From Symbiodinium natans (taxonomy: Eukaryota; Sar; Dinophyceae; Suessiales; Symbiodiniaceae): a stretch of 50,000 bases of DNA. Positions 1 through 9,416 of this stretch are shown in pieces. Under the pieces are notes generated by a model. That model had not been told where the DNA came from. It did no database searches and saw nothing but the letters and a program-made list of their open reading frames with translations. The stretch spans positions 12,501 to 62,500 of the forward strand of contig CAJNDS010002660.1 in NCBI GenBank assembly GCA_905221605.1, given 5' to 3'. A program made the translations under genes and the position numbers. Numbering within the stretch: the stretch's first letter is position 1; each line of letters begins with the position of its first letter.

Positions 1-235
1 TCCACCAAAACTTCCCGGTTTTTCCACTAAAACTTGCAGGTTTTTCCACCAAAAACTCCCGGTTTTTCCACTAAAAATTCCCGGTTTTTCCACTAAAAAC
101 ACCGGTTTTCCACCAAAAATTACCGGTTTTCCACTAAAAATTCCCGGTTTTTCCACTAAAATTCCCGGTTTTTCCACTAAAAATTACCGGTTTTCCACCG
201 AAATTTACCGGTTTTCCACCAAAATTTGCCGGTTG
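1..235. repeat. 22-bp minisatellite
   Basis: About ten imperfect copies of a roughly 22-bp unit of the form TTTTCCACYAAAAATTCCCGG. Copies differ by single substitutions and one- to three-base length changes. The array runs off the left edge of the window, so its full size is unknown. No coding frame is supported. Confidence 0.9.
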
Positions 236-241
236 CTCGGG

Positions 242-480
242 GGGCCTACTCTGGGCTGGCTTTAGGGTTTAGGGCCTACTCTGGGCAGGCTTGCTTTAGG
301 GTTTAGGGCCTACTCTGGGCTGGCTTAGGGTTTAGGGCCTAGTGTGGGCTAGCTTCTGGGCTGGCTTTAGGGTTTAGGGCCTACTCTGGGCTGGCTTTAG
401 GGTTTAGGGCCTACGCGGGGCTGATTTTATTGAGGTTAGGCCCTGCTCTGGGCTGCCTTTTGGGTTTAGGGCCCACCCGG
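242..480. repeat. ~30-bp repeat with an embedded telomere unit
   Basis: Seven or so diverged copies of a unit containing GGGCCTACTCTGGGCTGGC followed by TTTAGGGTTTA. Each unit carries a telomere-like half, which suggests the array grew from a junction between unique sequence and a TTTAGGG tract. Confidence 0.85.
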
Positions 481-624
481 CAGCCGACTGAACCAAAAAT
501 TTTAAGATTAAAACATAAAGTAAAATATTTTCATAATGTTATGGGATCCACTGGGTGGGTGGGTCGATATTCGATACCGGAGTAAGGAGCTCTACTAGTG
601 AAATGCTTGGACTTGAGATGCTGA
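481..624. other. AT-rich unassigned stretch
   Basis: Unique AT-rich sequence between two repeat arrays. I see no open frame, splice-like pattern or inverted repeat worth naming. Confidence 0.4.
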
Positions 625-1014
625 ACCCTAAACCCTAAACCCTAAACCCTAAACCCTAAACCCTAAACCCTAAACCCTAAACCCTAAACCCTAAACCCTA
701 AACCCTAAACCCTAAACCCTAAACCCTAAACCCTAAACCCTAAACCCTAAACCCTAAACCCTAACCCGAAACCCTAAACCCTAAACCCTAAACCCTAAAC
801 CCTAAACCCTAAACCCTAAACCCTAAACCCTAAACCCTAAACCCTAAACCCTAAACCCTAAACCCTAAACCCTAAACCCTAAACCCTAAACCCTAAACCC
901 TAACCCTAAACCCTAAACCCTAAACCCTAAACCCTAAAACCTAAACCCTAGACCCTAAACCCTAAACCCTAAACCCTAACCCCTAACCCCTAAACCCTAA
1001 ACCCTAAGCCCTAG
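625..1014. repeat. CCCTAAA telomere-type array
   Basis: About 55 tandem heptamers in the CCCTAAA orientation, with a few 6-bp and 8-bp slips and single substitutions. The array lies immediately upstream of a candidate exon starting after CAG at 1025, so in the plus-strand model it is intronic or 5' flanking sequence. Confidence 0.95.
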
Positions 1015-1025
1015 CTCACGTTCAG

Positions 1026-1248
1026 CCCATGCCCCAGATCGACATGATGCTGGAGCGAAGCACGACAGCCGGCTCAGCCGACTCAAAGCCAGACCCCCAG
1101 GGCCGGAAAGCACTGGCCTTGCCAGGGTTTAGGGTTTAGGGTTTAGGGTTTAGGGTTTAGGGCGTGCCAGACGGAAACGCGCTTTGGGAGCGCGCAGCAG
1201 TCTGCAGACCTACCCGCCCCAAGACCGCCCACTTACAACTCTCAAGGA
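1026..1248 (+). CDS. Putative two-exon gene fragment with a 34-bp telomeric intron
   Basis: Exon 1 is 1026-1126 (acceptor TTCAG, frame open from CCC ATG, third positions mostly G or C). It ends in GG before GTTTAGGG. The following sequence 1127-1160 is five telomere heptamers minus one base, starts GT and ends AG, and leaves exon 2 (1161-1248) in frame through a shared Gly codon. Exon 2 is open and Pro/Ala/Gln-rich. No family recognised. A caution: exact removal of the 35 inserted bases would also leave an open, more basic frame, so the reading frame of exon 2 is not settled by sequence alone. Confidence 0.45.
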
Positions 1249-1325
1249 GTTAGGGTTTTCTTTTATTTTTTTACAAAACATCACGCGCACAGCTACAGGG
1301 CCAGGGGGCCAGACCCAGGGCCAGG

Positions 1326-1462
1326 GCTAGGGCCAAGGCCAGGGCCAGGGCCAGGGCCAGGGCCAGGGCCAGGGCCAGGGCCAGGGCCAGGGCCAGGGCC
1401 AGGGCCAGGGCCAGGGCCAGGGCCAGGGCCAGGGCCAGGGCCAGGGCCAGGGCCAGGGCCAG
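1326..1462. repeat. GGGCCA hexanucleotide expansion
   Basis: About 23 nearly perfect copies of AGGGCC. All minus-strand frames through it read as dipeptide polymers (Ala-Leu, Gly-Pro, Trp-Pro), which is the expected shadow of a hexamer array and not evidence of a gene. Confidence 0.95.
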
Positions 1463-1469
1463 GACAGGG

Positions 1470-1990
1470 CGGGCCACAAAACGGCCCTGGCCTCACTGCC
1501 AAGACCCAAAAATCACCAGGGGCCTGTCAGAACCCCTCCAATGCAGGAGTGACATCTGCTGACTCGGCCCTAAGATTGGGGGGTGGGGGGGGGGGGGTTT
1601 CCGAAATTGGGGGTGCGGGGTGCCTTATTGGGGGCGTTACAATATAGGGATCCTACTATTGGGGATCTGCATTAGGGGCGCCCTATTTTCGTAAACCCCC
1701 ATATCAGCCTTATTCCACAAATCGGGGAATCGAAGTCGAGGATTTGGCATTCGGCGATGAACCCTACACCCTAAATCCTAAACCCTGCATTATCAAGCTG
1801 TGTGTCGCCCCGAACAGCTTGGGGCCGTAGGGGCCGGCAACTGAGTTGGGAATTCACTGGGTTCAAGGTTACAGAACGGATGCCTGGATGGCTTCCCGAA
1901 ACCCTGAACCCCAAACCCTCAACCCCAATCCCTAAACCCTAAACCCCAAACCCTGAAACCCTAGATCCTTGTAAACGATTTCGTTTTGCA
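1470..1990. other. Intergenic or intronic stretch with a G-run and a foldback relic
   Basis: Contains a run of about 14 G near 1590, sequence at 1640-1700 resembling 25375-25430 (both end TTTTCGTAAACCCC), scattered single telomere-like heptamers and no convincing exon. Confidence 0.4.
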
Positions 1991-1991
1991 G

Positions 1992-2093
1992 AAGCATATA
2001 TAACTGCGTCGAAGCCCATATGTCGAGGCTCCGCACCTCCCAGAAAATCAAAAGGAATCCAGGCTCATGGAGTTCATCCACCAAGAAACCCAG
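1992..2093 (+). CDS. Candidate single exon
   Basis: Preceded by a good acceptor (TCGTTTTGCAG at 1981-1991) and followed by CCCAG|GTTTAGGGTTTAGG, a telomere-derived donor. Two of three frames are open over the 34 codons, so the frame is not determined. No family recognised. Confidence 0.35.
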
Positions 2094-2676
2094 GTTTAGG
2101 GTTTAGGGTTAAGGGCTTAGGGTTTAGGGTTTAGGGCTTCGGGCTTAGGGTTTAGGGTGTTCAAGGGGGGGCATGTAACCCAAGGTTTTCTAGCACTCCC
2201 CACCACTCCCTCAGGGCCCCCTAAGCGTCACGAAGGTTCCCTAGAGGTACCTACCCCCCCATGAATCCCTTAAGGACTGTGCAACAACCTTATCAGCCGA
2301 TATATTGCTCGATAACTGCTCGAACACCCTAAACCAGTCAACCCCTCAACCTGTCTCCTCAACCCCTCACCCCAGGCGTCCTAACCAGTCAACCCCAGAG
2401 CCCTGGTTAAACCTTTAAACCCCTAAGCTCCAAACCCCCCAAACGCAACCCCCCCCCCCCCCCCCCCCAAATCCTTACTTTGATTACGGGTACTTCGGGA
2501 CCTTAGCTAAGCCCCTTCACCCCGCACACCTAAGCAGCCCCATGTCCATAATCAATAGCCCCAGAACCCCCCAACACCTGCCACACACCCCATAGACTCC
2601 ATACAAACCCCGCCCACTCAACTCCATAAACCTCTGAACCCTAAGTTGCCAAATAAATTGTGAAATCCCCCTCCAG

Positions 2677-2722
<46 letters not shown>

Positions 2723-3212
2723 CCATAAACTCCATGAGCCTCTGAACCCTTACACGTGGCGAAACAAATAGTGAAACAAATATGAAAGACATGTCATTTT
2801 ACCAACACCATTTCCTATACTTAGTGGGCCTTGGATAGATTTCATATTTTCCCTTTATAGGGTTTGAGAGGATCCTGTTTACGAATATTTTCCAGAGGGT
2901 TTTAAGGACTAGCCGAATATGACACGTGGTAGAAAATCAGGATCAGCATCAGCACCGAAGGGTCCGAGGACTCTTTGTCGCCCCCCACGGAGGCCCATAG
3001 GGTTTAGGGCTGAAGGCTTTAGGGTTTAGGGTTTGCTTGGGGTTCAGGGTTGGGGGCTTGGGGTTTAGGGTTGGGGGCTTGGAGCTTAGGGTTGGGGGTT
3101 TGGGGTTTTAGGATTGAAGGCCGTGCTTGAAGTTGAGCTGTACTCGTTTTGTTTCCTTTGTGGGGCAGGGGGGTGGGGGGGGGGGGGGTCCTCATGTTTT
3201 TGGCTTGTGTAG
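2094..3212. other. Unassigned repeat-rich stretch
   Basis: Holds a telomeric tract (2094-2160), poly-C runs at about 2449-2468 and 2679-2720, a diverged foldback (2833-2912) that resembles 4238-4350, more telomere-like heptamers (2998-3110) and a G-run near 3170-3188. No exon chain could be built. Confidence 0.4.
2679..2720. repeat. Poly-C tract
   Basis: An almost pure run of about 40 C. The minus-strand poly-Gly frame across it is an artefact. A shorter run lies at about 2449-2468. Confidence 0.9.
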
Positions 3213-3703
3213 CACACCATGATGGGTAGCGAAGGACACCGTGAACAATTCAGGCTCCAAAACAAAGGCGCAACCTGTGTTTTTTCACCTTCTGCTACCC
3301 CTAAACCCTTAACCCTAAATCACGCTCAGAGGATCTTAGGGGTCCCTCCATCCCTCCCCCGCACCCAGCTTTCAGAATTGGGCCAAGGTGCCCGGGTATA
3401 TAGGGTTTTGGCACCAGACAACACATGAAACAGGGTTTATATGTGACTGGAACGGGTGCGATACTCATAATGTAAACTCTACCACCACATGAGTTGAAAT
3501 TTTCTGAGTTTCTCAATGCATTGCGGGAAGGGCAAACCCGGTTCGGGTTTATGGTTTAGGTTTTTGGGTTTAGGATTTACGGTTTAGGGTTAGGGGGGCT
3601 GCCCCGGGGGGCTTAGGGAGGGTTTAGGGCTGAGAGCTGAGGGCTTAGTATGAACTCCAAGCCTCTCCGGACCTGCGATGCAAGTGTCGGGTTACAAGGG
3701 ACC
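3213..3703 (+). CDS. Putative three-exon gene fragment
   Basis: Exon 1 3213-3278 follows GCTTGTGTAG and ends before GTTTTT (phase 0). Exon 2 3494-3546 begins LKFSEFLNALREGQT and ends GG|GTTTATGG (phase 2). Exon 3 3649-3703 begins after GGGCTTAG with one base completing a Gly codon, then Met-Asn-Ser-Lys, and stops being followed at a GTAAAC donor. Phases agree at both joins. The second intron (3547-3648) is telomere-like. Function unknown; flanking exons not resolved. Confidence 0.4.
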
Positions 3704-3716
3704 GTAAACGTAAACC

Positions 3717-3788
3717 GTAAACCCTAAACCCTAAACCCTAAACCCCAAACCCTAAACCCTAAACCCTAAACCCCAAACCCTAGACCCT
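3717..3788. repeat. CCCTAAA array
   Basis: Ten telomere-type heptamers with two CCCCAAA variants, lying directly after the GTAAAC donor of the preceding exon model. Confidence 0.85.
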
Positions 3789-4107
3789 AAAACCATCTCC
3801 AGCCCCTACTGAGAACGCACTCTTTAAGCAGATGGAAGTCGAGGAGCAACCACGGAAGTAGAGGGGGCAGCCTTTTACGATAAACGCCTCTGGCAGAAGA
3901 ACCTCTAGAATAGCAACCTTTGCAGGAGCAACTTCCACCAAGAAAACTTTCACATACAAAGAACATCCCACAAGTATAATAACAACCCGAATAGAAATTT
4001 GCGCAACCCGAAGCCCTAAACGCTTTGTAGTGTTCACAGGGTTTATAGAGCTTGTGGGGTTTACGTGATTTTTTGGTGTATTGTGGTTTATGGGGTTTCT
4101 GCGGTGT
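3789..4107. other. Unassigned stretch with one possible terminal exon
   Basis: After CCATCTCCAG (3800) a short frame reads PTENALFKQMEVEEQPRK and then a stop near 3858. Its phase does not match the exon upstream, so I leave it unassigned. The remainder is unique sequence without a clear frame. Confidence 0.25.
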
Positions 4108-4210
4108 AGGTTGGGATGTTCCTTCCCCCTTATACTAGCGGTCCCTAATAGGGATTAGAATAAGGGGTACTAGAATCCCTATTGAGGAGCTGCTAGTAGA
4201 ACGGGTGTAG
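4108..4210. mobile_element. Foldback element, family C copy 1
   Basis: Starts GGGATGTTCCTTCCCCCTTA and contains CCCTAATAGGGATTA and AGAATCCCTATTGAGGA. A second copy lies at 34505-34608 and a fragment at 22744-22775. Internal inverted repeats suggest a small non-autonomous element. No coding capacity. Confidence 0.55.
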
Positions 4211-4371
4211 GGTATGCCCTGCTGGGGTCGGCCCTTGGGACATTTTCACTATTTCCCTTATTGGGTTTAGGAGGATCATATCCTTATTTCCCCTTCAGGG
4301 TTTAAAAGGCCCCTATCTACGAATGTATTGCAGAGGGTTGTTAAAGGGCCATCCTCGCCCGGTTTTTGCAG

Positions 4372-4658
4372 GCGAAGACCAAGCCGACCAACAAGGCAGG
4401 CGCCAAGTTGGCCGACGGGGCGGACGCCGGCGCGTCCTCGTGTGATGAGAAGTACGAGCCGACGAAGGTGGAGAAGGCGAGAGCAGGTCTTTTTTCATAC
4501 TGCCCCCTAAGCCCTAAGACCCAAACCCTAGACCCTAAACCCTAAACCCTGAACCCTTAACTTAGAAGGTTTAGAGTTCACGGTTCCGCGGTTTGAGGTC
4601 AAGAGGTGGTTGGTGGCCTCGGCTGTTGCCAGACGCTTTGGGGGTACCTTCGGGGCAG
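4372..4658 (+). CDS. Putative two-exon gene fragment, Lys/Ala-rich N-terminal part
   Basis: Exon 1 4372-4486 follows GGTTTTTGCAG and reads a Lys/Ala/Gly-rich segment ending in EPTKVEKARA; it ends CAG before GTCTTTTTTC (phase 1). Exon 2 4575-4658 follows GAAGGTTTAG and reads FTVPRFEVKRWLVASAVARR, ending at CAG|GTAGCAGG (phase 1). The phases agree. The 88-bp intron contains CCCTAAA units. The charged, low-complexity start would fit a nuclear or DNA-binding protein, but that is only an inference. A further exon could follow the foldback element E1 (after TTTTTTCCAG at 4840) if a GC donor at 4669 is used. Confidence 0.5.
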
Positions 4659-4750
4659 GTAGCAGGCATGCTGGAGGAGTGTAGGGGGCGAGAGTGGCAG
4701 GGCCTATGCGGAGCTCAACCCTAAGCCCAACCCAGAAAGGCTTTACTGTG

Positions 4751-4853
4751 CTTTGGAGTACTATACTTCAATGTTTTTTTTTTGTTCTGGGTTCCCATTA
4801 GAGCTACTTATACCCAAAAAGTATATAGTTTTTTCCAGGGTCTACTCCAAGGT
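4751..4853 (+). mobile_element. Introner-like element, family E copy 1
   Basis: Termini CTTTGGAGTACTATA and TCTACTCCAAGG are inverted repeats. Near the right end is a polypyrimidine tract and acceptor TTTTTTCCAG|GGTCTAC, identical in copy 2 (21240-21345). The frame after the acceptor (VYSKVG...) is open in both copies. Confidence 0.6.
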
Positions 4854-5170
4854 CGGGTTTACAGCATCCACTCTAGGCAGTATCCACTTCTACGTTTCCC
4901 AAGGCCCCTTTTGAGCCGTACCTAGAGCAGTCCCCTTGGGGCTGGAAGCTTTTGCATACATCCTTAAACCCTAAACCCTAAACCCTAAACCCTAAACCTT
5001 AAACCTTGGGGGCTCTTGGCAGACTTCACATAGAGTCGGCTCAGGTGGCTCTTGCAGGAAAGCCCTCTGATCCTGGGATCCCGTTTCTAAGGGCTTTAGG
5101 CCGCCGGAGAGCCCTCCCTCGTCCTTGACATAACTAATTACACAAGGCAACAGACTATGGGCATGTCCCA

Positions 5171-5275
5171 GAATAGGGGTACCCCTTATACCCCAAGTAG
5201 AATAGAATCCCCTTCAAGGGACCCCCAAAAAGGGTACCCCCTGTGTTCGGAAGCCCCCATACGGGGGCTCGGGGA
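5171..5275. mobile_element. Foldback element, family D copy 1
   Basis: Contains GAATAGGGGTACCCCTTATA, AGAATAGAATCCCCTT and GGACCCCCAAAAAGGG in order. The same three blocks occur in reverse complement at 22000-22084 and 23314-23407, so this is a dispersed element present on both strands. Confidence 0.65.
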
Positions 5276-5309
5276 TTTGGGGCAAATTTTCAGTGGATGA
5301 CAACGCTAA

Positions 5310-5400
5310 ACCCTAAGCCCTAAGCCCTAAGCCCTAAGCCCTAAGCCCTAAGCCCTAAGCCCTAAGCCCTAAGCCCTAAGCCCTAAGCCCTAAGCCCTAA
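5310..5400. repeat. CCCTAAG variant heptamer array
   Basis: Thirteen copies of the variant CCCTAAG (TTAGGGC on the other strand), homogeneous except for the ends. It shows that single variants of the telomere unit have been amplified locally. Confidence 0.9.
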
Positions 5401-5575
5401 ACACAATGGAGCATCATGGAGCACGACTGCTCTCCGTAACGGCAGCCTGAACCCTCAACCCTGTTTGCTGCAAATGCTCAAGCTCGTGGTAGCCCAGCGT
5501 CACCTTTTTGTGGTTCTGTGCTCCTTTCCAAAACTAGCCCTAAGCCCTAAACCCTATAGTCCCGATCCTTCCCAC

Positions 5576-7220
5576 AGCAGCACTGTGATTCAAGGGTGGG
5601 AAGGTTGTAACGGACTACTATCAAGGACGTCGGCATTCAGTCTCTTGCGAGGGCCTAACGGTGACGTCGCAGACATCATGACTTTCGGGGGTTTAGGGAG
5701 AGCTTGCGCAGCAGTCCCTACAGTTTTTCGTCGAGTCGGGTTGGAAGAGTGCTCTTCGTGATCCAGGGCTTTGTGAGATGAGGACCATTCATCTGTCCCG
5801 CCTAGGTGGGCGCGTCTTGGCGCTGGACTTGTCGGACGCGGACGTGGAAGAGCTGCGCAGCAGCAGGGACTTGAAGAAGCTTGTGGCCGCAGCTGACCCC
5901 AACCGACCTTGCGCCAGGTTAGTGCGCCTGGTTGGTAAGGACGGCGAGTTGAAGGATGACGAGCCCATCGACGCAGCCGACCTTGGGCCTGATAGTGTTC
6001 TGCAGTACCTTCAAGTGTCCTGGATGTCGGAACTGGAAGAAGTGCCGGCGCTTGCCGGGGAAACGATTCCGGAAGGCGTGTGGCCAAATGCTGATGAACG
6101 ACCAGAGCCTTGGACGCTCTTTGCCCCAGACCTGGCGGCGCTGTTGGAAGCTTGTTGTCAAAAGTGCGCCACAAACAGGAACTTCGACTCTATGAATCTC
6201 CTTGCAGATGCTTGGCGGGATGCTGTGCTGAACCTGTCAATCGATGCAGTGTGTTCAGAAATGCCAAGCTTGCTGAAGAACATGCTCGCTTTCTCAGGCC
6301 CGAAATGGAGATGGGAATCGAGCCCGTTTCAAGAAACCATCTGGGAAGTTGTTCCACTCTTGCAACCTGACACAGTCCAGCGCGCCTTGCTGACTGCCGA
6401 CACAGAGACTATGAAGATCATCTGGGAAAGCGTGCGCACGAAATTTCCCCAACGCCACCGCCGCTCTACAGTAGGTATGTACGGAGCTGACGACTCAGCC
6501 CGTTGCATCGCTGAGCTCATCAGCAAAGGCCTTCCGCGATGGTGCTGGGCTGGCCACATGCCACCGTTTAACGACAACCTGCTTCAATACATACTGGAAC
6601 CCACTGACTGGCAGCACATACGCGACAAAGACAAAGACCAAGCAAGGATCTGCATTTTAGTAGCCGAGCGTCTTACGCTTGAAGAGCTGTGCCACTTAAA
6701 CGATGATGGGCGTTCGGCACTGAGCTATGCTGTAGAGTTTGCAGAGAAAAGCGTTGTGGAGAGTTGCTGGATGCAGGTCCGGGATGTGATCAAACGGCAG
6801 ATGATCCTGTGCTTTAGGGAGGAAACAGTCCCTGTGCCGAAGCTAAGATCAATCCTCGCCCAGATGTACAGGGAGTGGTGGGATTTTTGTGAGGATGACG
6901 AGCTTCATTTTCGTGAAGTGGTGGCTGCGTTCGAAGAGCATCTGCGAGAGCTTACCACGCAGGATGCCCGTGCTCCGGGCGACCTGGCAGGGACATGGAG
7001 CAGCGCTTCTTGTGACGGCGCTTGGAATTGGGCCCAAAGAGGCTCTTGGTGGAGCTCGGACTCTTGGCAGGGTATGTGAGGAAAAGTCAGATATTTTGGG
7101 ACTTAAGGTTTTGAGGTACTGCAATTCAGGAAGGTTCGATTAGGGCACTCTGATTCGGCTCGCTCGGCTTATGGTGGTCGGACACGCCTCGTTGGCAGGA
7201 TGACTCGGGACGAGAACTAA
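5576..7220 (+). CDS. Intact-looking gene with ubiquitin-like N-terminus, 2 exons
   Basis: The main frame runs from ATG 5778 to 7071 (431 codons) and continues after a phase-1 intron 7072-7143 (GTATGTGAGG...TTCGATTAG) into a last exon 7144-7220 ending TAA. The join extends a Ser/Trp/Gly-rich tail with 25 residues. Residues 1-80 (TIHLSRLGGRVLAL... then LVRLVGKDGELKDDEPI) look like the degenerate ubiquitin-like domain common at the start of dinoflagellate proteins; residues near 310-330 (DDGRSALSYAVEFAEKS) resemble half an ankyrin repeat. The middle is helical and Trp-rich. The frame stays open upstream of the ATG to 5697, and would join an open segment from 5576 if one inserted TTTAGGG at 5691-5697 were absent. 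Function unknown; a scaffold or regulatory role is a guess. Confidence 0.75.
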
Positions 7221-7454
7221 CCTAAAGGGTTTAGGGTCTAGGGTTTCGAGTTTCGAGTTTAGAGTTTAGTTAAGGGCCGCTGAAGCTTGGAGGGACTCTC
7301 AACGAGCAGTTGCTGCACGAAGTCTTCACCCGGCCTTGATACTCCTTACCCTAAACATTCCCCGAGGCTCCATGTGCCTAAACAGTATGCTGGGGCCCTA
7401 CTAGAAGCTATATCTTTCAACCGCTTCCAAGCCCCAGTATATACTATGCTATAG

Positions 7455-7555
7455 GGGTGGTTGTCAAAATTATGGTCCGTTTTTGGGTCCCTATTATAAT
7501 ACGGCACCTAATATTTAGGGTACCCCAAAAGGGATCATAATTTTGACAACCACCC
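7455..7555. mobile_element. 101-bp MITE with 20-bp perfect terminal inverted repeats
   Basis: Left end 7455-7474 (GGGTGGTTGTCAAAATTATG) is the exact reverse complement of right end 7536-7555. Internal halves (GGTCC..TTTTTGGGTCCC and GGGTACCCCAAAAGGGATC) are also nearly complementary, so the whole element folds into a hairpin. The element lies in the 3' flank of the preceding gene. Confidence 0.85.
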
Positions 7556-7689
7556 ATAGAGATCTATAGAGGTACGTTGCAACAACCCTCTGGGACCGAG
7601 TGGACGGCATGAAAGATGGGGCGCAGCCCAAGACCGGAGCATTGCCAACATCTATTCCCTTATACTCTAACTTCTTCAACCTTGAGTTG

Positions 7690-7812
7690 CTGAACCCTGC
7701 ACCCTCAACCCTAGACCCTAAACCCTGAACCCTAAACCCTGAAACCTAAACCCTAAACCCTGAACCCTAAACCCTAAACCCTATACCCTAAACCCTGAAC
7801 CCTGAACCGGAA
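7690..7812. repeat. Mixed CCCTAAA/CCCTGAA array
   Basis: Degenerate telomere-type heptamers with interspersed CCCTGAA variants. Confidence 0.8.
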
Positions 7813-7837
7813 CCCCAAACCCGGAACTCCTTGTGAG

Positions 7838-8536
7838 GTGACCCCAGTTTTGGAGCTGCCCAGCTGGGCTCCGCGAGACACCCTCAGCATCGGCCACGGG
7901 CTTATGGGCTCTAAGGGGTTTAGGGTTTAGGGTTTAGGGTTTAGGGTTTAGGGGCTTTAAGCCGCTTTAAGGGGCTTTAAGGGCTCTAAGGGTTTCGGTT
8001 TAGGTGTTTAGGGTCAAGGGTTTAGTTAGGGATTTAAGGGTTTAGGGTTGAGGGATTTAAGGGTTTAAGGGCTTAAGGGCTTTAAGGGCTTTAAGGGCTT
8101 TAAGGGCTTTAAGGGCTTTAAGGGCTTTAAGGGCTTTAAGGGCTTTAAGGGCTTTAAGGGCTTTAAGGGCTTTAAGGGCTTTAAGGGCTTTAGGGCTTTA
8201 AGGGCTTTAAGGGCTTTAAGGGCTTTAAGGGCTTTAAGGGCTTTAAGGGCTTTAAGGGCTTTAAGGGCTTTAAGGGCTTTAAGGGCTTTAAGGGCTTTAA
8301 GGGCTTTAAGGGTTTAAGCGGTTAAGGGATTTCGGGTTGAAGTTCAAGGGGTTACGGTCAGGGATTTCAGGGTTGAAGTTCAAGGGGTTACGGGTTTAGG
8401 GTGTGGGTATGGTGCGCTGCGTTGAACCTCTTAAGTTCAGTACCAACGAGTGTACGGAAACCACGTCATTCAGGCCACTTCCTGTTCTAGGGATATACAG
8501 GTTCCTCAAAGTGGAATTTGGGAATATACCTACATT
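7838..8536 (+). CDS. Putative two-exon gene fragment spanning a satellite-filled intron
   Basis: Exon 1 7838-7917 follows CTTGTGAG, begins VTPVLELPSWAPRDTLSIGH and ends AAG GG before GTTTAGGG (phase 2). Exon 2 8441-8536 follows TTAAGTTCAG, with one base completing Gly, then TNECTETTSFRPLPVLGIYR, and ends before GTAGGG (phase 2). The intron of 523 bp is filled by TTTAGGG units and the 9-bp TTTAAGGGC satellite. No family recognised. Confidence 0.45.
8044..8313. repeat. 9-bp satellite TTTAAGGGC
   Basis: About 28 tandem copies of AAGGGCTTT with one 8-bp slip near 8190. It looks derived from the telomere unit by a two-base insertion and then amplified. In the proposed gene model it lies inside an intron. 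Confidence 0.95.
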
Positions 8537-8941
8537 GTAGGGTAAGGGATTGAAAGGGGGGTAGGTAGGTACCGAGGGAACCTTAGGGAAGCTTGGGGAG
8601 CCTTGGGGAGTAGTGGGAGTATTAGGGGACCTTGGGTTATATATCCCCCCCCCCCCCTTGAACCCAAGAACCCTATCACTAGAGGCTAATGCCCCAATCC
8701 CCTTTTTCGGTGGGTAGGGTGGGGTGGTACCTGCCTTTCTTGTCATAGTATTCGGGGCCCTTATAAACCCTAAGCCCTAGGAGAAGGTGCGCCCCTGGAC
8801 CCTAAACTCTACAGCCACCAGCTAGGGGTTCGGGGCCTAAAACGTACAGTAAATACGGCTGAGGATTTGGGGTTTGGGGGTTTTGGGGATTGCGGTAAAC
8901 CCTCAACCTTAGAACGCCCTGAGCTCACCTACTGGACATTC

Positions 8942-9047
8942 TACTTGAAGGTTCACGGGTGGTTGTACGTAGGTTATACGTATCGGCAACCTTTGTTATA
9001 GCGTGCTTATTGGCCCCACTTATAAATACCCATGAACCTTGAAGTAC
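8942..9047. mobile_element. Foldback element, family A copy 1
   Basis: Ends TACTTGAAGGTTCACGGGT and ACCCATGAACCTTGAAGTA are inverted repeats with few mismatches. Read on the minus strand it starts GTACTTCAAGG and ends CAAGTAG, matching the intron-like polarity of copies A5 and A7. Confidence 0.7.
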
Positions 9048-9071
9048 ACTGACCTGCCCTCAACCATAAAC

Positions 9072-9416
9072 TAAGCCCTGAAACCCTAAAACCCTAAAAC
9101 CCAAAAAAACTAAACCCTAAAACCCTAAAACCCTAAAACCCTAAAACCCTAAAACCCTAAAACCCTAAAACCCTAAAACCCTAAAACCCTAAAACCCTAA
9201 AACCCTAAAACCCTAAAACCCTAAAACCCTAGAACCCTACAACCCTAAAACCCTAAAACCCTAAAACCCTAAAACCCTAAAACCCTAGAACCCTACAACC
9301 CTAAAACCCTAAAACCCTAAAACCCCAAAACCCTAAAACCCTAAAACCCTAAAACCCTAAAACCCTAAAACCCTAAAACCCTAAAACCCTAAAACCCTAA
9401 AGCCCTAAAACCCTAA
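9072..9416. repeat. 8-bp CCCTAAAA array
   Basis: About 42 copies of an octamer, the telomere unit plus one A (TTTTAGGG on the other strand), with rare AGAACCCTAC variants repeated twice. It is a homogenised length variant, distinct from the heptamer arrays elsewhere. Confidence 0.95.

Noticed and set aside
625-1014. A true telomere or chromosome end
   Set aside because: Unique sequence and genes continue on both sides and arrays of the opposite strand follow within a few hundred bases.
1271-1509. Minus-strand frames of Ala-Leu, Gly-Pro and Trp-Pro repeats
   Set aside because: They are translations of the GGGCCA hexamer array in three frames; no start context or unique sequence.
5578-5690. 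Alternative frame KVVTDYYQGRRHSVSCEGLT upstream of the 431-codon gene
   Set aside because: Protein-like but it hits a stop before the gene and needs an extra splice; the other frame joins the gene after loss of one heptamer.
5590-6577. Long minus-strand frames opposite the 431-codon gene
   Set aside because: Shadows of the GC-rich plus-strand exon; Arg/Pro-rich composition and poor start context.
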